Source of the DNA: CAAGNP01 sp045644725
GTDB lineage: Bacteria > Bacteroidota > Bacteroidia > Bacteroidales > UBA932
Direction: 5' to 3'
DNA length: 39,028 bases
Assembly (NCBI GenBank): GCA_045644725.1
Contig: JAZRHK010000216.1
Span: 1 to 39,028 of the forward strand
A model generated the notes under the pieces. It did not search any database. It was given only the letters and a program-made list of their open reading frames with translations, and was not told the origin of the DNA. The position numbers and the translations under genes are program-made. Each line of letters begins with the position of its first letter. Within the stretch, counting starts at the first letter, position 1. This document shows, piece after piece, positions 31,672-39,028 of the stretch.

Positions 31672-33918
31672 ATGGAATACGTTTATTTAGGCATCCTAAT
31701 TTTTATTTTCGGACTTGCCATCTTCGACCTTATAATCGGAGTCAGCAACGACGCCGTTAACTTTCTCAATTCGGCAGTAGGTGCCAAAACAGCCTCATTC
31801 AAAGTGATTCTAGCCCTGGCAGCCATAGGTGTTTTCTTCGGAGCAGCCACATCTAACGGTATGATGGACGTAGCCCGTCACGGCATCTTCCAGCCACAAT
31901 ACTTTACATTTGTAGAGATAATGTGCATACTGATGGCGGTTATGGTTACTGATGTTATCCTGCTGGACACTTTCAACTCATTGGGCATGCCCACCTCCAC
32001 CACAGTATCACTCGTATTCGAGTTGCTTGGCGGTACAGTGGCCCTCGCAATGATAAAGAGTATCGCTTCAGAAGGGGCCCTTACATTCGGAGAGATGATA
32101 AACACCGACAAGGTGCTTACAGTGGTTCTGGGTATTTTCCTGTCTATTGCCATAGCATTCTTCTTCGGTCTGCTCATACAGTGGATAAGCCGTGTCATCT
32201 TTACATTCAACTACAAAAGGAACCTTAAGTGGTTTGCCGGCATATTCGGCGGCATTGCTACCACAGCAATAGTATATTTTATGCTCTTCAAAGGGCTTAA
32301 GGACAGCTCCTTCATGACCCCTGAAAACAAACAGTGGATCAACGAACACACAGGTCAGCTTCTTGTTTATGTTTTCCTTGGAGCAGGCATTCTGATGCAG
32401 GTTCTGCACTGGTGCAAGGTCAACATCTTCAAGATTGTCGTACTTATGGGTACCTTCTCTCTTGCTATGGCATTTGCCGGCAACGACCTTGTGAACTTCA
32501 TAGGTATCCCCCTTACCAGCCTTGCTACCTATCAGGACTATATAGCCAATGGCCAGGGTGTAGGGATGGATGTATTCACAATGGAGAGCCTCAACGGTCC
32601 GGCCAATACCCCTATCCTCTTCCTCCTTGGTGCAGGAGCCATAATGGTGTTTGCCCTTGTTACATCCAAAAAGGCCCACAATGTGATCAAGACATCTGTG
32701 AACCTGTCCAAGCAGGATGACGGTGACGAAATGTTCGGCACATCAAGTGTGGCCAGAAGACTCGTTGTATCATCCAACTCTTTTGTCACCTGGATCAATA
32801 AAGTGAGTCCGGAGCCTGTATCCCGCTGGGTAGACAAGCGCTTCAACAAAGACGAGATGATTATGGAGAAAGGGGCAGCATTTGACCAGCTCCGCGCAGC
32901 TATCAACCTGGTAGTGGCAGCATTGCTGGTGGCACTCGGCACCTCCCTCAAACTGCCACTCTCTACCACATTCGTGACATTTATGGTGGCAATGGGTACC
33001 TCACTTGCTGACCGTGCCTGGAACAGGGAGAGCGCAGTGTTCAGAGTTACCGGCGTAGTATCGGTTATCGGCGGATGGTTCATCACTGCAGGCGCAGCAT
33101 TCATTATCAGCTTCGTGGTGGCTATCATAATGCACTATGGCGGCATTATCGCAATGGTGGTTCTTGCAGCAATTGCTATCGCCATCATTATCACCAGCAA
33201 CATAAAGTTCAGCAAGAAAGCCAAAGAGGAGAAGAAAGATGACAAGATTTTCTCTGAGATCCTTACCACTTCTGACAAACAAAGGGCTTGGGAACTCCTT
33301 AGAGGCCACGTACAGAACAACATTCTTACTGAGCTTGAGTTTGTGGAGGAGTCTTATACCGAGTTCATTGAATCGTTCATTGAGGAAGACCGCAGGACCT
33401 TGAGCAAACTCCACCGCGCTATACGCAATGAGAAGGAGTTCTTCAAGACCAAACGCCGCAAGGAGATTACCGGTCTCAAGAGAATTGACCCTGTTATGGC
33501 TGTTCAGGCCGGCACATGGTTCCACATAGCAACAAACAATACATCCCAGCTGATCTACAGCATACGCCGTGTCATCGAACCTTGCAAGGATCACATAGAC
33601 AACAACTTCAACCCTCTTCCCCAGGTATGCACAGATGAAATCAGACCTTTGGTTTCCAAACTTGTAGCCCTCATTGAAAATGAGAAGAACCTGATCAATA
33701 CTCCTGTAGATATTGCACTCCATCTGAAAGACATCTCCTCATACAAGAAAGAGGTATCTGCAGCTATGGAGAGACATCTAAAGAGGATGAGCAATGAGGT
33801 AGACTCTACCAACCTGAACATCTACATCCTCTACCAGAGCATCCTTCAGGAGACCTGGCAGATGGCAGATACGCTCAAGCATTTGGCCAGAGCTGTCGAC
33901 AAACTCAAAAATTTGTAA
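31672..33918 (+). CDS. pit: PiT-family inorganic phosphate transporter with C-terminal cytoplasmic domain
   Basis: A proton- or sodium-coupled low-affinity phosphate transporter. The 748-residue protein has about 10-12 membrane segments in residues 1-515, with the paired PiT signatures SNDAVNFLNSAVG (25-37) and AGNDLVNFIG (near 267). After residue 525 a 220-residue soluble helical domain follows (EFVEESYTEFIESFIEEDRRTL and later long helices) that resembles PhoU-type regulators, which in many bacteria are separate proteins. It is therefore a natural transporter-regulator fusion of the kind seen in Bacteroidota. The end overlaps garK by 14 bases. Confidence 0.9.
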   Translation: MEYVYLGILIFIFGLAIFDLIIGVSNDAVNFLNSAVGAKTASFKVILALAAIGVFFGAATSNGMMDVARHGIFQPQYFTFVEIMCILMAVMVTDVILLDTFNSLGMPTSTTVSLVFELLGGTVALAMIKSIASEGALTFGEMINTDKVLTVVLGIFLSIAIAFFFGLLIQWISRVIFTFNYKRNLKWFAGIFGGIATTAIVYFMLFKGLKDSSFMTPENKQWINEHTGQLLVYVFLGAGILMQVLHWCKVNIFKIVVLMGTFSLAMAFAGNDLVNFIGIPLTSLATYQDYIANGQGVGMDVFTMESLNGPANTPILFLLGAGAIMVFALVTSKKAHNVIKTSVNLSKQDDGDEMFGTSSVARRLVVSSNSFVTWINKVSPEPVSRWVDKRFNKDEMIMEKGAAFDQLRAAINLVVAALLVALGTSLKLPLSTTFVTFMVAMGTSLADRAWNRESAVFRVTGVVSVIGGWFITAGAAFIISFVVAIIMHYGGIIAMVVLAAIAIAIIITSNIKFSKKAKEEKKDDKIFSEILTTSDKQRAWELLRGHVQNNILTELEFVEESYTEFIESFIEEDRRTLSKLHRAIRNEKEFFKTKRRKEITGLKRIDPVMAVQAGTWFHIATNNTSQLIYSIRRVIEPCKDHIDNNFNPLPQVCTDEIRPLVSKLVALIENEKNLINTPVDIALHLKDISSYKKEVSAAMERHLKRMSNEVDSTNLNIYILYQSILQETWQMADTLKHLARAVDKLKNL

Positions 33919-35038
33919 AAGAGTTCTGATCCACGATATGAAACGCTGCTGCAGACAATTTCTCTGCAGCGTTTTTCATTGGGTCCTTAGGGAAAAGGGA
34001 AGATATTGCCACCAGGCGGCAGATGCCGTAACTTCTGTATGTGACCTCAGGGACGGTATTGCGGCCGCACAGGAGCCAGAGAGGTTTTCTGTATTGGGCA
34101 CAGAGCTGGGCAATACCTAAAGGCAATTTCCCCTCAAGAGACTGCCTGTCAAATTTCCCCTCTCCTGTAATGACAAGGTCTGCTGATGCTATCTCCTCTT
34201 CAAGGTCCATCATATCGGTGAAGACCTTCCACCCCTGGAGCATCTTCGCTTTGAGCACTCCGTGCAATGCAAAACCCACCCCACCTGCTGCACCAGCACC
34301 GGGGAATTGTACCAGCTCCTCCGGAGGGAGGCCCCTCCATTGGGCGACAGCCTCACTCCATCTGGCAAGTCTCTGCTCCAGAATGGGGATTGTGTCTGGG
34401 GTGGCACCTTTCTGGGGGCCATATATTGCGGTAGCACCATTAGGACCTAAAAGGGGATTCTCCACATCGCAAGCCACCTCTATCGCAGTCTGGAAAAGGT
34501 GAGGGGTTATTTTCTCCACTTGGGATGAGTCCAATGTGCCGGAAACGGGATCGTACCTGAAACCGAGCGCCTCAAGCATCCCGATCCCTCCATCATTTGT
34601 AGCACTGCCTCCGATGGCCACCACCACCTTCTCTGCACGGGAGATCTCCACTGCGTGGCAGATAACCTCGCCCAGACCGTATGTTGATGCCCGAAGAATG
34701 TCCCTCTGCTGGGGGGAGATGAGATTGAGCCCCGAGACCTGGGCCATCTCTATAAAAGCGGTCCGTCCCAAGAGGAGAATGGGGGCTTGTATCTTATTGC
34801 CCATCGGGTCTGTAGCCGGCACGGACACCTTCTCGCCACCCACAGCTCTCTCTACCACCGCCAGGCTCCCATCGCCACCATCTGCCATCGGGAAGAGTCT
34901 GATCCGGGCCTCGGGAAAGCCTTTTTGGATCCCCTCCTTAATGGCCACTGCAGCTTGGGGCGCAGTCATTGTCCCTTTGAACTTGTCGACAGCCACTACT
35001 ATTTTACGGTATCTATTATTTGGTGCTATTGGGGCCAT
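33905..35038 (-). CDS. garK: Glycerate kinase
   Basis: Phosphorylates D-glycerate to a phosphoglycerate that enters glycolysis. The 377-residue protein follows the GarK/GlxK family from KIVVAVDKFKGTMTA through MADGGDGS, GGSATNDGGIGMLEALGF, GAGAAGGVGFAL and ITGEGKFDRQSLEGK. No glyoxylate or serine-pathway genes are adjacent. It is transcribed toward the PiT gene and overlaps its end by 14 bases, and is divergent from the S46 peptidase. Confidence 0.93.
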   Translation of the reverse strand: MAPIAPNNRYRKIVVAVDKFKGTMTAPQAAVAIKEGIQKGFPEARIRLFPMADGGDGSLAVVERAVGGEKVSVPATDPMGNKIQAPILLLGRTAFIEMAQVSGLNLISPQQRDILRASTYGLGEVICHAVEISRAEKVVVAIGGSATNDGGIGMLEALGFRYDPVSGTLDSSQVEKITPHLFQTAIEVACDVENPLLGPNGATAIYGPQKGATPDTIPILEQRLARWSEAVAQWRGLPPEELVQFPGAGAAGGVGFALHGVLKAKMLQGWKVFTDMMDLEEEIASADLVITGEGKFDRQSLEGKLPLGIAQLCAQYRKPLWLLCGRNTVPEVTYRSYGICRLVAISSLFPKDPMKNAAEKLSAAAFHIVDQNSFTNF

Positions 35039-35051
35039 TTTATTATCTTTG
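35019..35051 (+). promoter_or_regulatory. Promoter of the S46 peptidase gene
   Basis: TTTG (35019-35022), a 21-base spacer and TATCTTTG (35044-35051) match the Bacteroidota consensus. The promoter lies over the garK start region, so the two divergent transcripts overlap at their 5' ends. Confidence 0.75.
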
Positions 35052-35066
35052 TCTCTTTAACAGGAA

Positions 35067-35074
35067 CAAATTTA
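35067..35074 (-). promoter_or_regulatory. -7 box of garK
   Basis: TAAATTTG on the minus strand (35074-35067), with a T-rich -33-like element near 35095-35101. It lies inside the leader of the divergent S46 gene. Confidence 0.55.
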
Positions 35075-35091
35075 ATCTTAAAAATTATAGT

Positions 35092-37200
35092 ATGAAAAAA
35101 ATCAATTTATTGGTTATCTCGATGTTCGTCTTGTCATTGTTACCAATGAAGGCAGATGAGGGTATGTGGCTGTTGCCTCTTCTGGAGAAGATGAACGGTA
35201 AAAAAATGGCGGAAATGGGATTTACCCTCACCCCTGAGGATATCTATTCTATCAATCACTCTTCCCTTAAAGATGCTATCGTACAGTTCGGTGGCGGATG
35301 TACAGGTGAAATAGTATCCAAAAATGGACTTCTTTTCACCAATCACCACTGTGGTTATGGGAGCATCCAGAAGCTCAGCTCTGTAGAGCACAACTATCTG
35401 AAAGATGGCTTTTGGGCGATGAGCCTCAAAGAGGAGCTCCCCGCTGAGGGACTCACAGTGAAATTCCTCGAGAGTTTCACTGATGTTACCAAACAGATGG
35501 AGAAGGCTGTAAAGAAAGCTGCTACCCCTGCAGAGAGAGACTCCCTCTACGCTGCGGCAGCTGAACAGATCAAGAAAAAAGCTGTAGGTGACAACAAATT
35601 CCTTACTGCAGATGTAAGATCATTCTATGGCGGAAACACCTATTACCTTATCGTCTACAAAATATACAGAGATGTACGCTTCGTAGGTGCACCACCTTCA
35701 TCCATCGGCAAATTCGGTGCAGATACCGACAACTGGATGTGGCCACGCCACACCGGAGACTTCTCAGTATTCAGAGTATATGCAGACAAGGACAATAACC
35801 CTGCTGACTACTCACCTGACAACGTACCTTACACCCCCAAGAACTTCCTTAAAGTCTCTATCAAAGGTGTACAGGAGGGTGATCCTACCATCATTATGGG
35901 CTATCCTGGCCGTACCAACCGCTTTATGACCCGCTCTGAGCTTGTAGAGCAGAGAGACCTTTCAAATGCTATCGCCATCAAACTCCGCGGCATCCGTCAG
36001 GAGGTTCTTATGGCAGATATGGAGGCTGACCCCAAGATCATGATCCAATATGCAAGCAAATATTCAGGCTCATCAAACGGCTGGAAGAAATGGATCGGTA
36101 TGAACGAGACCTTCGCCAAACTTGATGTGGAGGAGCGTCGTGCCCAGGAGGAGGCCAAATTTACCGAATGGGTAAATCAGAGCCCTAAGAGAATCGAAAA
36201 ATACGGCAAAGCCCTTGAGAAGATCAATACAGCAGTCGAGGGTCGTGCTGAGGCATACGCACTTCTTCTCAAGACCTCTGAGTCTGTGGGCAGAATCGAG
36301 CTTACAAGTGTCGCCTCCAGAGTTCTGAGAGCTGCCAATGGCAAAGGATCAGTAGATCCTCTTCTTGAGTCATTCTACAAGGACTACTCAGTCTCTACCG
36401 ACAGGAAAGTGGCCAAAGCCATGATCAATGCATATCTTGAGGAGGTTTGTGCAGACCAAAGGGCAGACTTCGTCAAGGTTATTGAGAGCGAGTTTGGTGG
36501 CAGTGTGGATGCTTACGTGGACAATCTGTTCGACAACTCTGTATTCGTATGCAAGGATAAAGTTAAAGAGGCCATTGCTGCAGGTGCAGACCTCAACGCC
36601 GATCCCGCAGTAATACTCTACAAGTCTATCTCAGCCGGTCAGCCTGCTCTTTATCAGGCTTACACTAAAGATGCCGAGATGTTCGCTGAAGGTAAAAAGG
36701 AGTATATCGCAGGTACACTTGAGATGCGTAAAGGTGAGGCTATCTATCCTGATGCCAACTCCACTATGCGTCTGACTTATGGTCAGGTCCTTCCATACTC
36801 TCCACGTGATGCCGTGCAATATCTGTATTACACCACTATGGACGGTATTATGGAGAAAGAGGACCCAACAAACTGGGAATTTGAAGTTCCAGCCCGTCTG
36901 AAAGAGCTATATGAGGCTAAAGATTTCGGCCAATACGGTCTCCCTAACGGCAAAATGCCTGTATGCTTCCTCTCAAACAACGACATCACCGGAGGCAATT
37001 CAGGTTCACCTATCCTCAACGGAAACGGCGAGCTTATCGGCCTTGCATTTGACGGCAACTGGGAATCTATGAGCAGCGATATCATCTTCGAGCCAGAGCT
37101 TCAGAGATGTATCAACGTAGATGCACGCTATGTCCTCTTCATCATCGACAAGTTCGGTGGCGCCGGCTACCTTCTCGACGAAATGGAGATTGTGAAGTAA
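35092..37200 (+). CDS. S46 family dipeptidyl-peptidase, DPP7-like
   Basis: A periplasmic serine exopeptidase releasing dipeptides from peptides. The 702-residue precursor (signal about 1-19) has the catalytic triad: NHHC (His85/His86), HTGDFS (Asp223) and GGNSGSP (Ser637). Eighteen residues after the Ser, FDGNWE has Gly655 where, from memory, DPP7 enzymes have Gly and DPP11 enzymes have Arg. That argues for DPP7-type preference for hydrophobic over acidic penultimate residues. I start it at ATG 35092 (MKKINLL); an in-frame reading from 35020 begins upstream of the promoter. It is a single-gene unit. Confidence 0.92.
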   Translation: MKKINLLVISMFVLSLLPMKADEGMWLLPLLEKMNGKKMAEMGFTLTPEDIYSINHSSLKDAIVQFGGGCTGEIVSKNGLLFTNHHCGYGSIQKLSSVEHNYLKDGFWAMSLKEELPAEGLTVKFLESFTDVTKQMEKAVKKAATPAERDSLYAAAAEQIKKKAVGDNKFLTADVRSFYGGNTYYLIVYKIYRDVRFVGAPPSSIGKFGADTDNWMWPRHTGDFSVFRVYADKDNNPADYSPDNVPYTPKNFLKVSIKGVQEGDPTIIMGYPGRTNRFMTRSELVEQRDLSNAIAIKLRGIRQEVLMADMEADPKIMIQYASKYSGSSNGWKKWIGMNETFAKLDVEERRAQEEAKFTEWVNQSPKRIEKYGKALEKINTAVEGRAEAYALLLKTSESVGRIELTSVASRVLRAANGKGSVDPLLESFYKDYSVSTDRKVAKAMINAYLEEVCADQRADFVKVIESEFGGSVDAYVDNLFDNSVFVCKDKVKEAIAAGADLNADPAVILYKSISAGQPALYQAYTKDAEMFAEGKKEYIAGTLEMRKGEAIYPDANSTMRLTYGQVLPYSPRDAVQYLYYTTMDGIMEKEDPTNWEFEVPARLKELYEAKDFGQYGLPNGKMPVCFLSNNDITGGNSGSPILNGNGELIGLAFDGNWESMSSDIIFEPELQRCINVDARYVLFIIDKFGGAGYLLDEMEIVK

Positions 37201-37218
37201 ATTATACCGCTACACGTC

Positions 37219-37242
37219 ACCCCCGGCTTGTTCGGGGGTTTC
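37219..37242 (+). terminator. Hairpin between the S46 and mrp genes
   Basis: ACCCCCG (37219-37225) pairs with CGGGGGT (37233-37239) around a 7-base loop, followed only by TTC. It is a weak terminator or a partial attenuator, so some read-through into mrp, whose start is 59 bases past the S46 stop, is likely. Confidence 0.6.
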
Positions 37243-37258
37243 AAAATAAAACAGCATA

Positions 37259-38284
37259 ATGGAACAGGAAGTTTTAGCAATATTGTCTCAAGTGGTCCAC
37301 CCTGCCAAGGATGCAGATATCCTGAATCTCGGCATGGTCGAAGATGTGAGGGTAGAGGATGGCAAGATCAAATTCAGACTTGTATCTTCGTCCCCCGATC
37401 CACTTATGGGCTCCATCAAGAAACAGTGCGAAGCTCTCCTCAAGGAGACCTTCCCTGATTATAAAGTCTCAATAATCGAACTTGTCCGTGAGAAAAAGAC
37501 CAAAAGGCCTTTTGAATTGGGACAGGAGCAGCTTGCCAATGTAGGGAAAATTATCGCCATCGCCTCCGGCAAAGGTGGTGTTGGCAAATCTACCGTATCT
37601 ACAAACCTCGCTATCGCATTGGCCAAGGCCGGCTACAAAGTGGGTCTTACCGATGCAGATGTCTATGGACCGTCAATACCCAAGATGACCGGTACAGAGG
37701 GGATGATTCCCGAGGCAGAACAGACTGAAAATGGGGGTGAGCTTATCCTCCCTATCGAGAAGTACGGTGTAAAATGGATGTCCATCGGATATTTTGCCAC
37801 ACCTGAACAGGCCCTTATCTGGAGGGGCCCTATGGCTTGCAATGCCCTAAAGCAGATGGTACTTCAGGTCAAATGGGGCGAGCTTGACTACCTACTTATC
37901 GACCTCCCTCCGGGCACAGGCGATATCCATATCTCGATGGTACACGATATCCCCCTCTCGGGTGCAGTGATCGTAAGTACACCACAGGCGGTGGCTCTTG
38001 CAGATGTCCTCAAAGGTGTAAATATGTTCAGAAACAAGGACATCAATGTCCCTATCCTCGGCCTTGTGGAGAATATGGCTTGGTTTACCCCGGCTGAGCT
38101 CCCGGAAAACAAATACTACATCTTCGGTAAAGAGGGTGGTGTGAAGATGGCCAACCAGCTTGGCATAGATCTTCTCGCACAAGTTCCTATCTATATGTCA
38201 ATCCGTGAAAATGGTGATCTGGGTACCCCTGACACCATAGCCGAATGGGCCAACCTCGCCCAAGAGGTGGTAAAAAGAAGTTAA
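37259..38284 (+). CDS. mrp: Mrp/ApbC-family P-loop ATPase (iron-sulfur cluster carrier type)
   Basis: A 341-residue protein with an N-terminal MIP18/DUF59 domain (about 1-80) and a MinD-like ATPase (about 95-341): deviant Walker A GKGGVGKS (104-111), DADVYGPS, and DLPPGTGD. Relatives carry and deliver [4Fe-4S] clusters. The CxxC that bridges a cluster at the dimer interface in ApbC/Nbp35 is missing; the site reads WFTPAELPENKYYIFG and the protein has no CxxC anywhere. Cluster binding therefore needs other ligands or the role differs. No Shine-Dalgarno is obvious. Confidence 0.9.
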   Translation: MEQEVLAILSQVVHPAKDADILNLGMVEDVRVEDGKIKFRLVSSSPDPLMGSIKKQCEALLKETFPDYKVSIIELVREKKTKRPFELGQEQLANVGKIIAIASGKGGVGKSTVSTNLAIALAKAGYKVGLTDADVYGPSIPKMTGTEGMIPEAEQTENGGELILPIEKYGVKWMSIGYFATPEQALIWRGPMACNALKQMVLQVKWGELDYLLIDLPPGTGDIHISMVHDIPLSGAVIVSTPQAVALADVLKGVNMFRNKDINVPILGLVENMAWFTPAELPENKYYIFGKEGGVKMANQLGIDLLAQVPIYMSIRENGDLGTPDTIAEWANLAQEVVKRS

Positions 38285-38285
38285 A

Positions 38286-38320
38286 ATAAACCCCGAAAGT
38301 TTCTGGCTTTCGGGGTTTAT
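38286..38320. terminator. Bidirectional terminator between mrp and the MscS gene
   Basis: A 14-bp perfect stem (ATAAACCCCGAAAG / CTTTCGGGGTTTAT) with loop TTTCTGG sits between convergent genes. It is T-rich on both exits. Confidence 0.9.
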
Positions 38321-38331
38321 ATTTATAAGGA

Positions 38332-39012
38332 TTATCTATTTGTTTTTTGGATATCCAGTCCGGTAGGACTTTGGAAAGCCTTAAGCCCAAAGGTGTGTAA
38401 TATCGCTATAATGTGGTCAAACACCTCTCCCTGAATACGCTCATAATTGGCCCAGGCAGTATCTGCAGAGAAGAAGTAAAGTTCTATAGGTAGACCTTCT
38501 GCAGTTGGCTGCAGCTGACGCACCAGGAGGGTCATATCAGAATTTACCTTTGGATGATGACGTAGGTAGTACTCAACATAATGGCGAAAAATATAGAGAT
38601 TCACCTCTTCTGCCCCTGTCCCTTGAAAGCCCTCCATCCAAGTCTGCTCCTTGAAGCGGGCCAATTCATCTTCAGTACAGAAACGGACAGTATTCATATC
38701 TATATTTATAGACCTTTTGACACGCCTGCCACCTGTATCAAACATCCCTCTCCAGTTCTGGAAAGAGTCGTTGATCAACGCATACGGCGGGATAGTGGTA
38801 ATTGTCTTGTCCCAATTCCTCACCTTAACTGAAGTCAGGGTCACATCTACCACATCGCCATCCGCACCATATTTCTGCATGGTAATCCAATCACCCGGGC
38901 GGAGCATATCGTTTGTTATAAGCTGCACACCTGCCACAAAACCCTTTATAGTGTCTTGGAAGACCAGCATCAGTATCGCAGTTCCTGCACCCAATCCGGT
39001 AAGGAGCACCAT
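38332..39012 (-). CDS. MscS-type mechanosensitive channel, C-terminal part
   Basis: The pore-helix, beta-domain and C-terminal domain of a small-conductance mechanosensitive channel (YbdG/YnaI-like subgroup). The readable 226 residues begin with GLGAGTAILMLVFQDTIKGFVAG, here split over the pore helix and the following loop, then DMLRPGDWITM and NWDKTITTIPPYALIN, all conserved. Normal proteins have several more membrane helices before this point, so the 5' end lies outside the window. In frame, just before this Met, is a TAG at 39021-39019, seven bases from the window edge. The gene may be broken, or the last bases may be unreliable. Family call is firm; intactness is not. Confidence 0.8.
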   Translation of the reverse strand: MVLLTGLGAGTAILMLVFQDTIKGFVAGVQLITNDMLRPGDWITMQKYGADGDVVDVTLTSVKVRNWDKTITTIPPYALINDSFQNWRGMFDTGGRRVKRSINIDMNTVRFCTEDELARFKEQTWMEGFQGTGAEEVNLYIFRHYVEYYLRHHPKVNSDMTLLVRQLQPTAEGLPIELYFFSADTAWANYERIQGEVFDHIIAILHTFGLKAFQSPTGLDIQKTNR

Positions 39013-39028
39013 CGGATTCTAAGTCGGA

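Noticed and set aside
32068..33723. Minus-strand open frames up to 240 codons over the PiT gene
   Set aside because: They are antisense shadows of a well-conserved transporter and have improbable composition, rich in Cys, His and Asp.
35020..35091. N-terminal extension of the S46 peptidase
   Set aside because: It precedes the promoter's -7 box and would bury the signal peptide that begins at 35092.

Overview
The window reads as a stretch of chromosome from a member of the Bacteroidota, most likely Bacteroidales. The evidence is the repeated promoter signature TAnnTTTG (often with TTTG about 20 bases upstream), weak or absent Shine-Dalgarno sequences, a run of outer-membrane lipoproteins with BACON and DUF5689-like domains, an Oar-like TonB receptor, an S46 dipeptidyl-peptidase, a Bacteroidota-type LptE, and an EF-G2-type elongation factor. 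There are no tRNAs, rRNAs, insertion sequences, phage genes or CRISPR arrays. The gene content is mostly housekeeping and cell envelope.

Layout. (1) 1-3923, minus: metK followed 2 bases later by a secreted nuclease lipoprotein, both behind a SAM-II-type riboswitch that ends in an intrinsic terminator. (2) 3967-6718, plus: yraN, mannose-1-phosphate guanylyltransferase and arginine deiminase, packed 3 and 1 bases apart. (3) 6831-9262, minus: a PspC protein, a PadR repressor and a second, longer PspC protein, with a candidate PadR operator at the promoter. (4) 9286-12035, minus: a sigma-54 activator, lptE, a small TPR-like gene and secG. (5) 12046-14612, plus: kdsB, then a strongly codon-biased OmpA/TPR lipoprotein. 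(6) 14613-14935: gene-poor. (7) 14936-19891, minus: Oar-like TonB receptor plus a BACON/OB-fold lipoprotein. (8) 19983-26045, minus: a compact nine-gene cluster running transketolase N-half, DUF4136 lipoprotein, beta-barrel protein, transketolase C-half, ECF sigma factor, membrane anti-sigma candidate, periplasmic helical protein, lolD and trmN6. (9) 26030-27868, plus: lepA. (10) 28012-30165, minus: EF-G2-like factor with altered GTPase motifs. (11) 30253-31610: rnhB (plus) converging on a SIMPL-domain gene (minus) that has a textbook sigma-54 promoter. (12) 31639-37200: PiT phosphate transporter with a C-terminal cytoplasmic domain (plus), glycerate kinase (minus), S46 peptidase (plus). (13) 37259-38284, plus: Mrp/ApbC. 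(14) 38332 to the edge, minus: C-terminal part of an MscS-type channel.

How the genes fit together. Much of the window builds or maintains the outer membrane: Kdo activation (kdsB), LPS transport (lptE), protein and lipoprotein export (secG, lolD), GDP-mannose supply, TonB uptake, and envelope-stress regulators (PspC/PadR, ECF sigma/anti-sigma, sigma-54 activator). The points most worth follow-up are the riboswitch-controlled metK-nuclease unit, the transketolase halves separated by two envelope genes, the EF-G2 GTPase substitutions, the sigma-54 promoter in front of the SIMPL gene, and the apparently leaderless promoters of kdsB, rnhB and the sigma-54 activator. I found no clear new defence or mobile system here.
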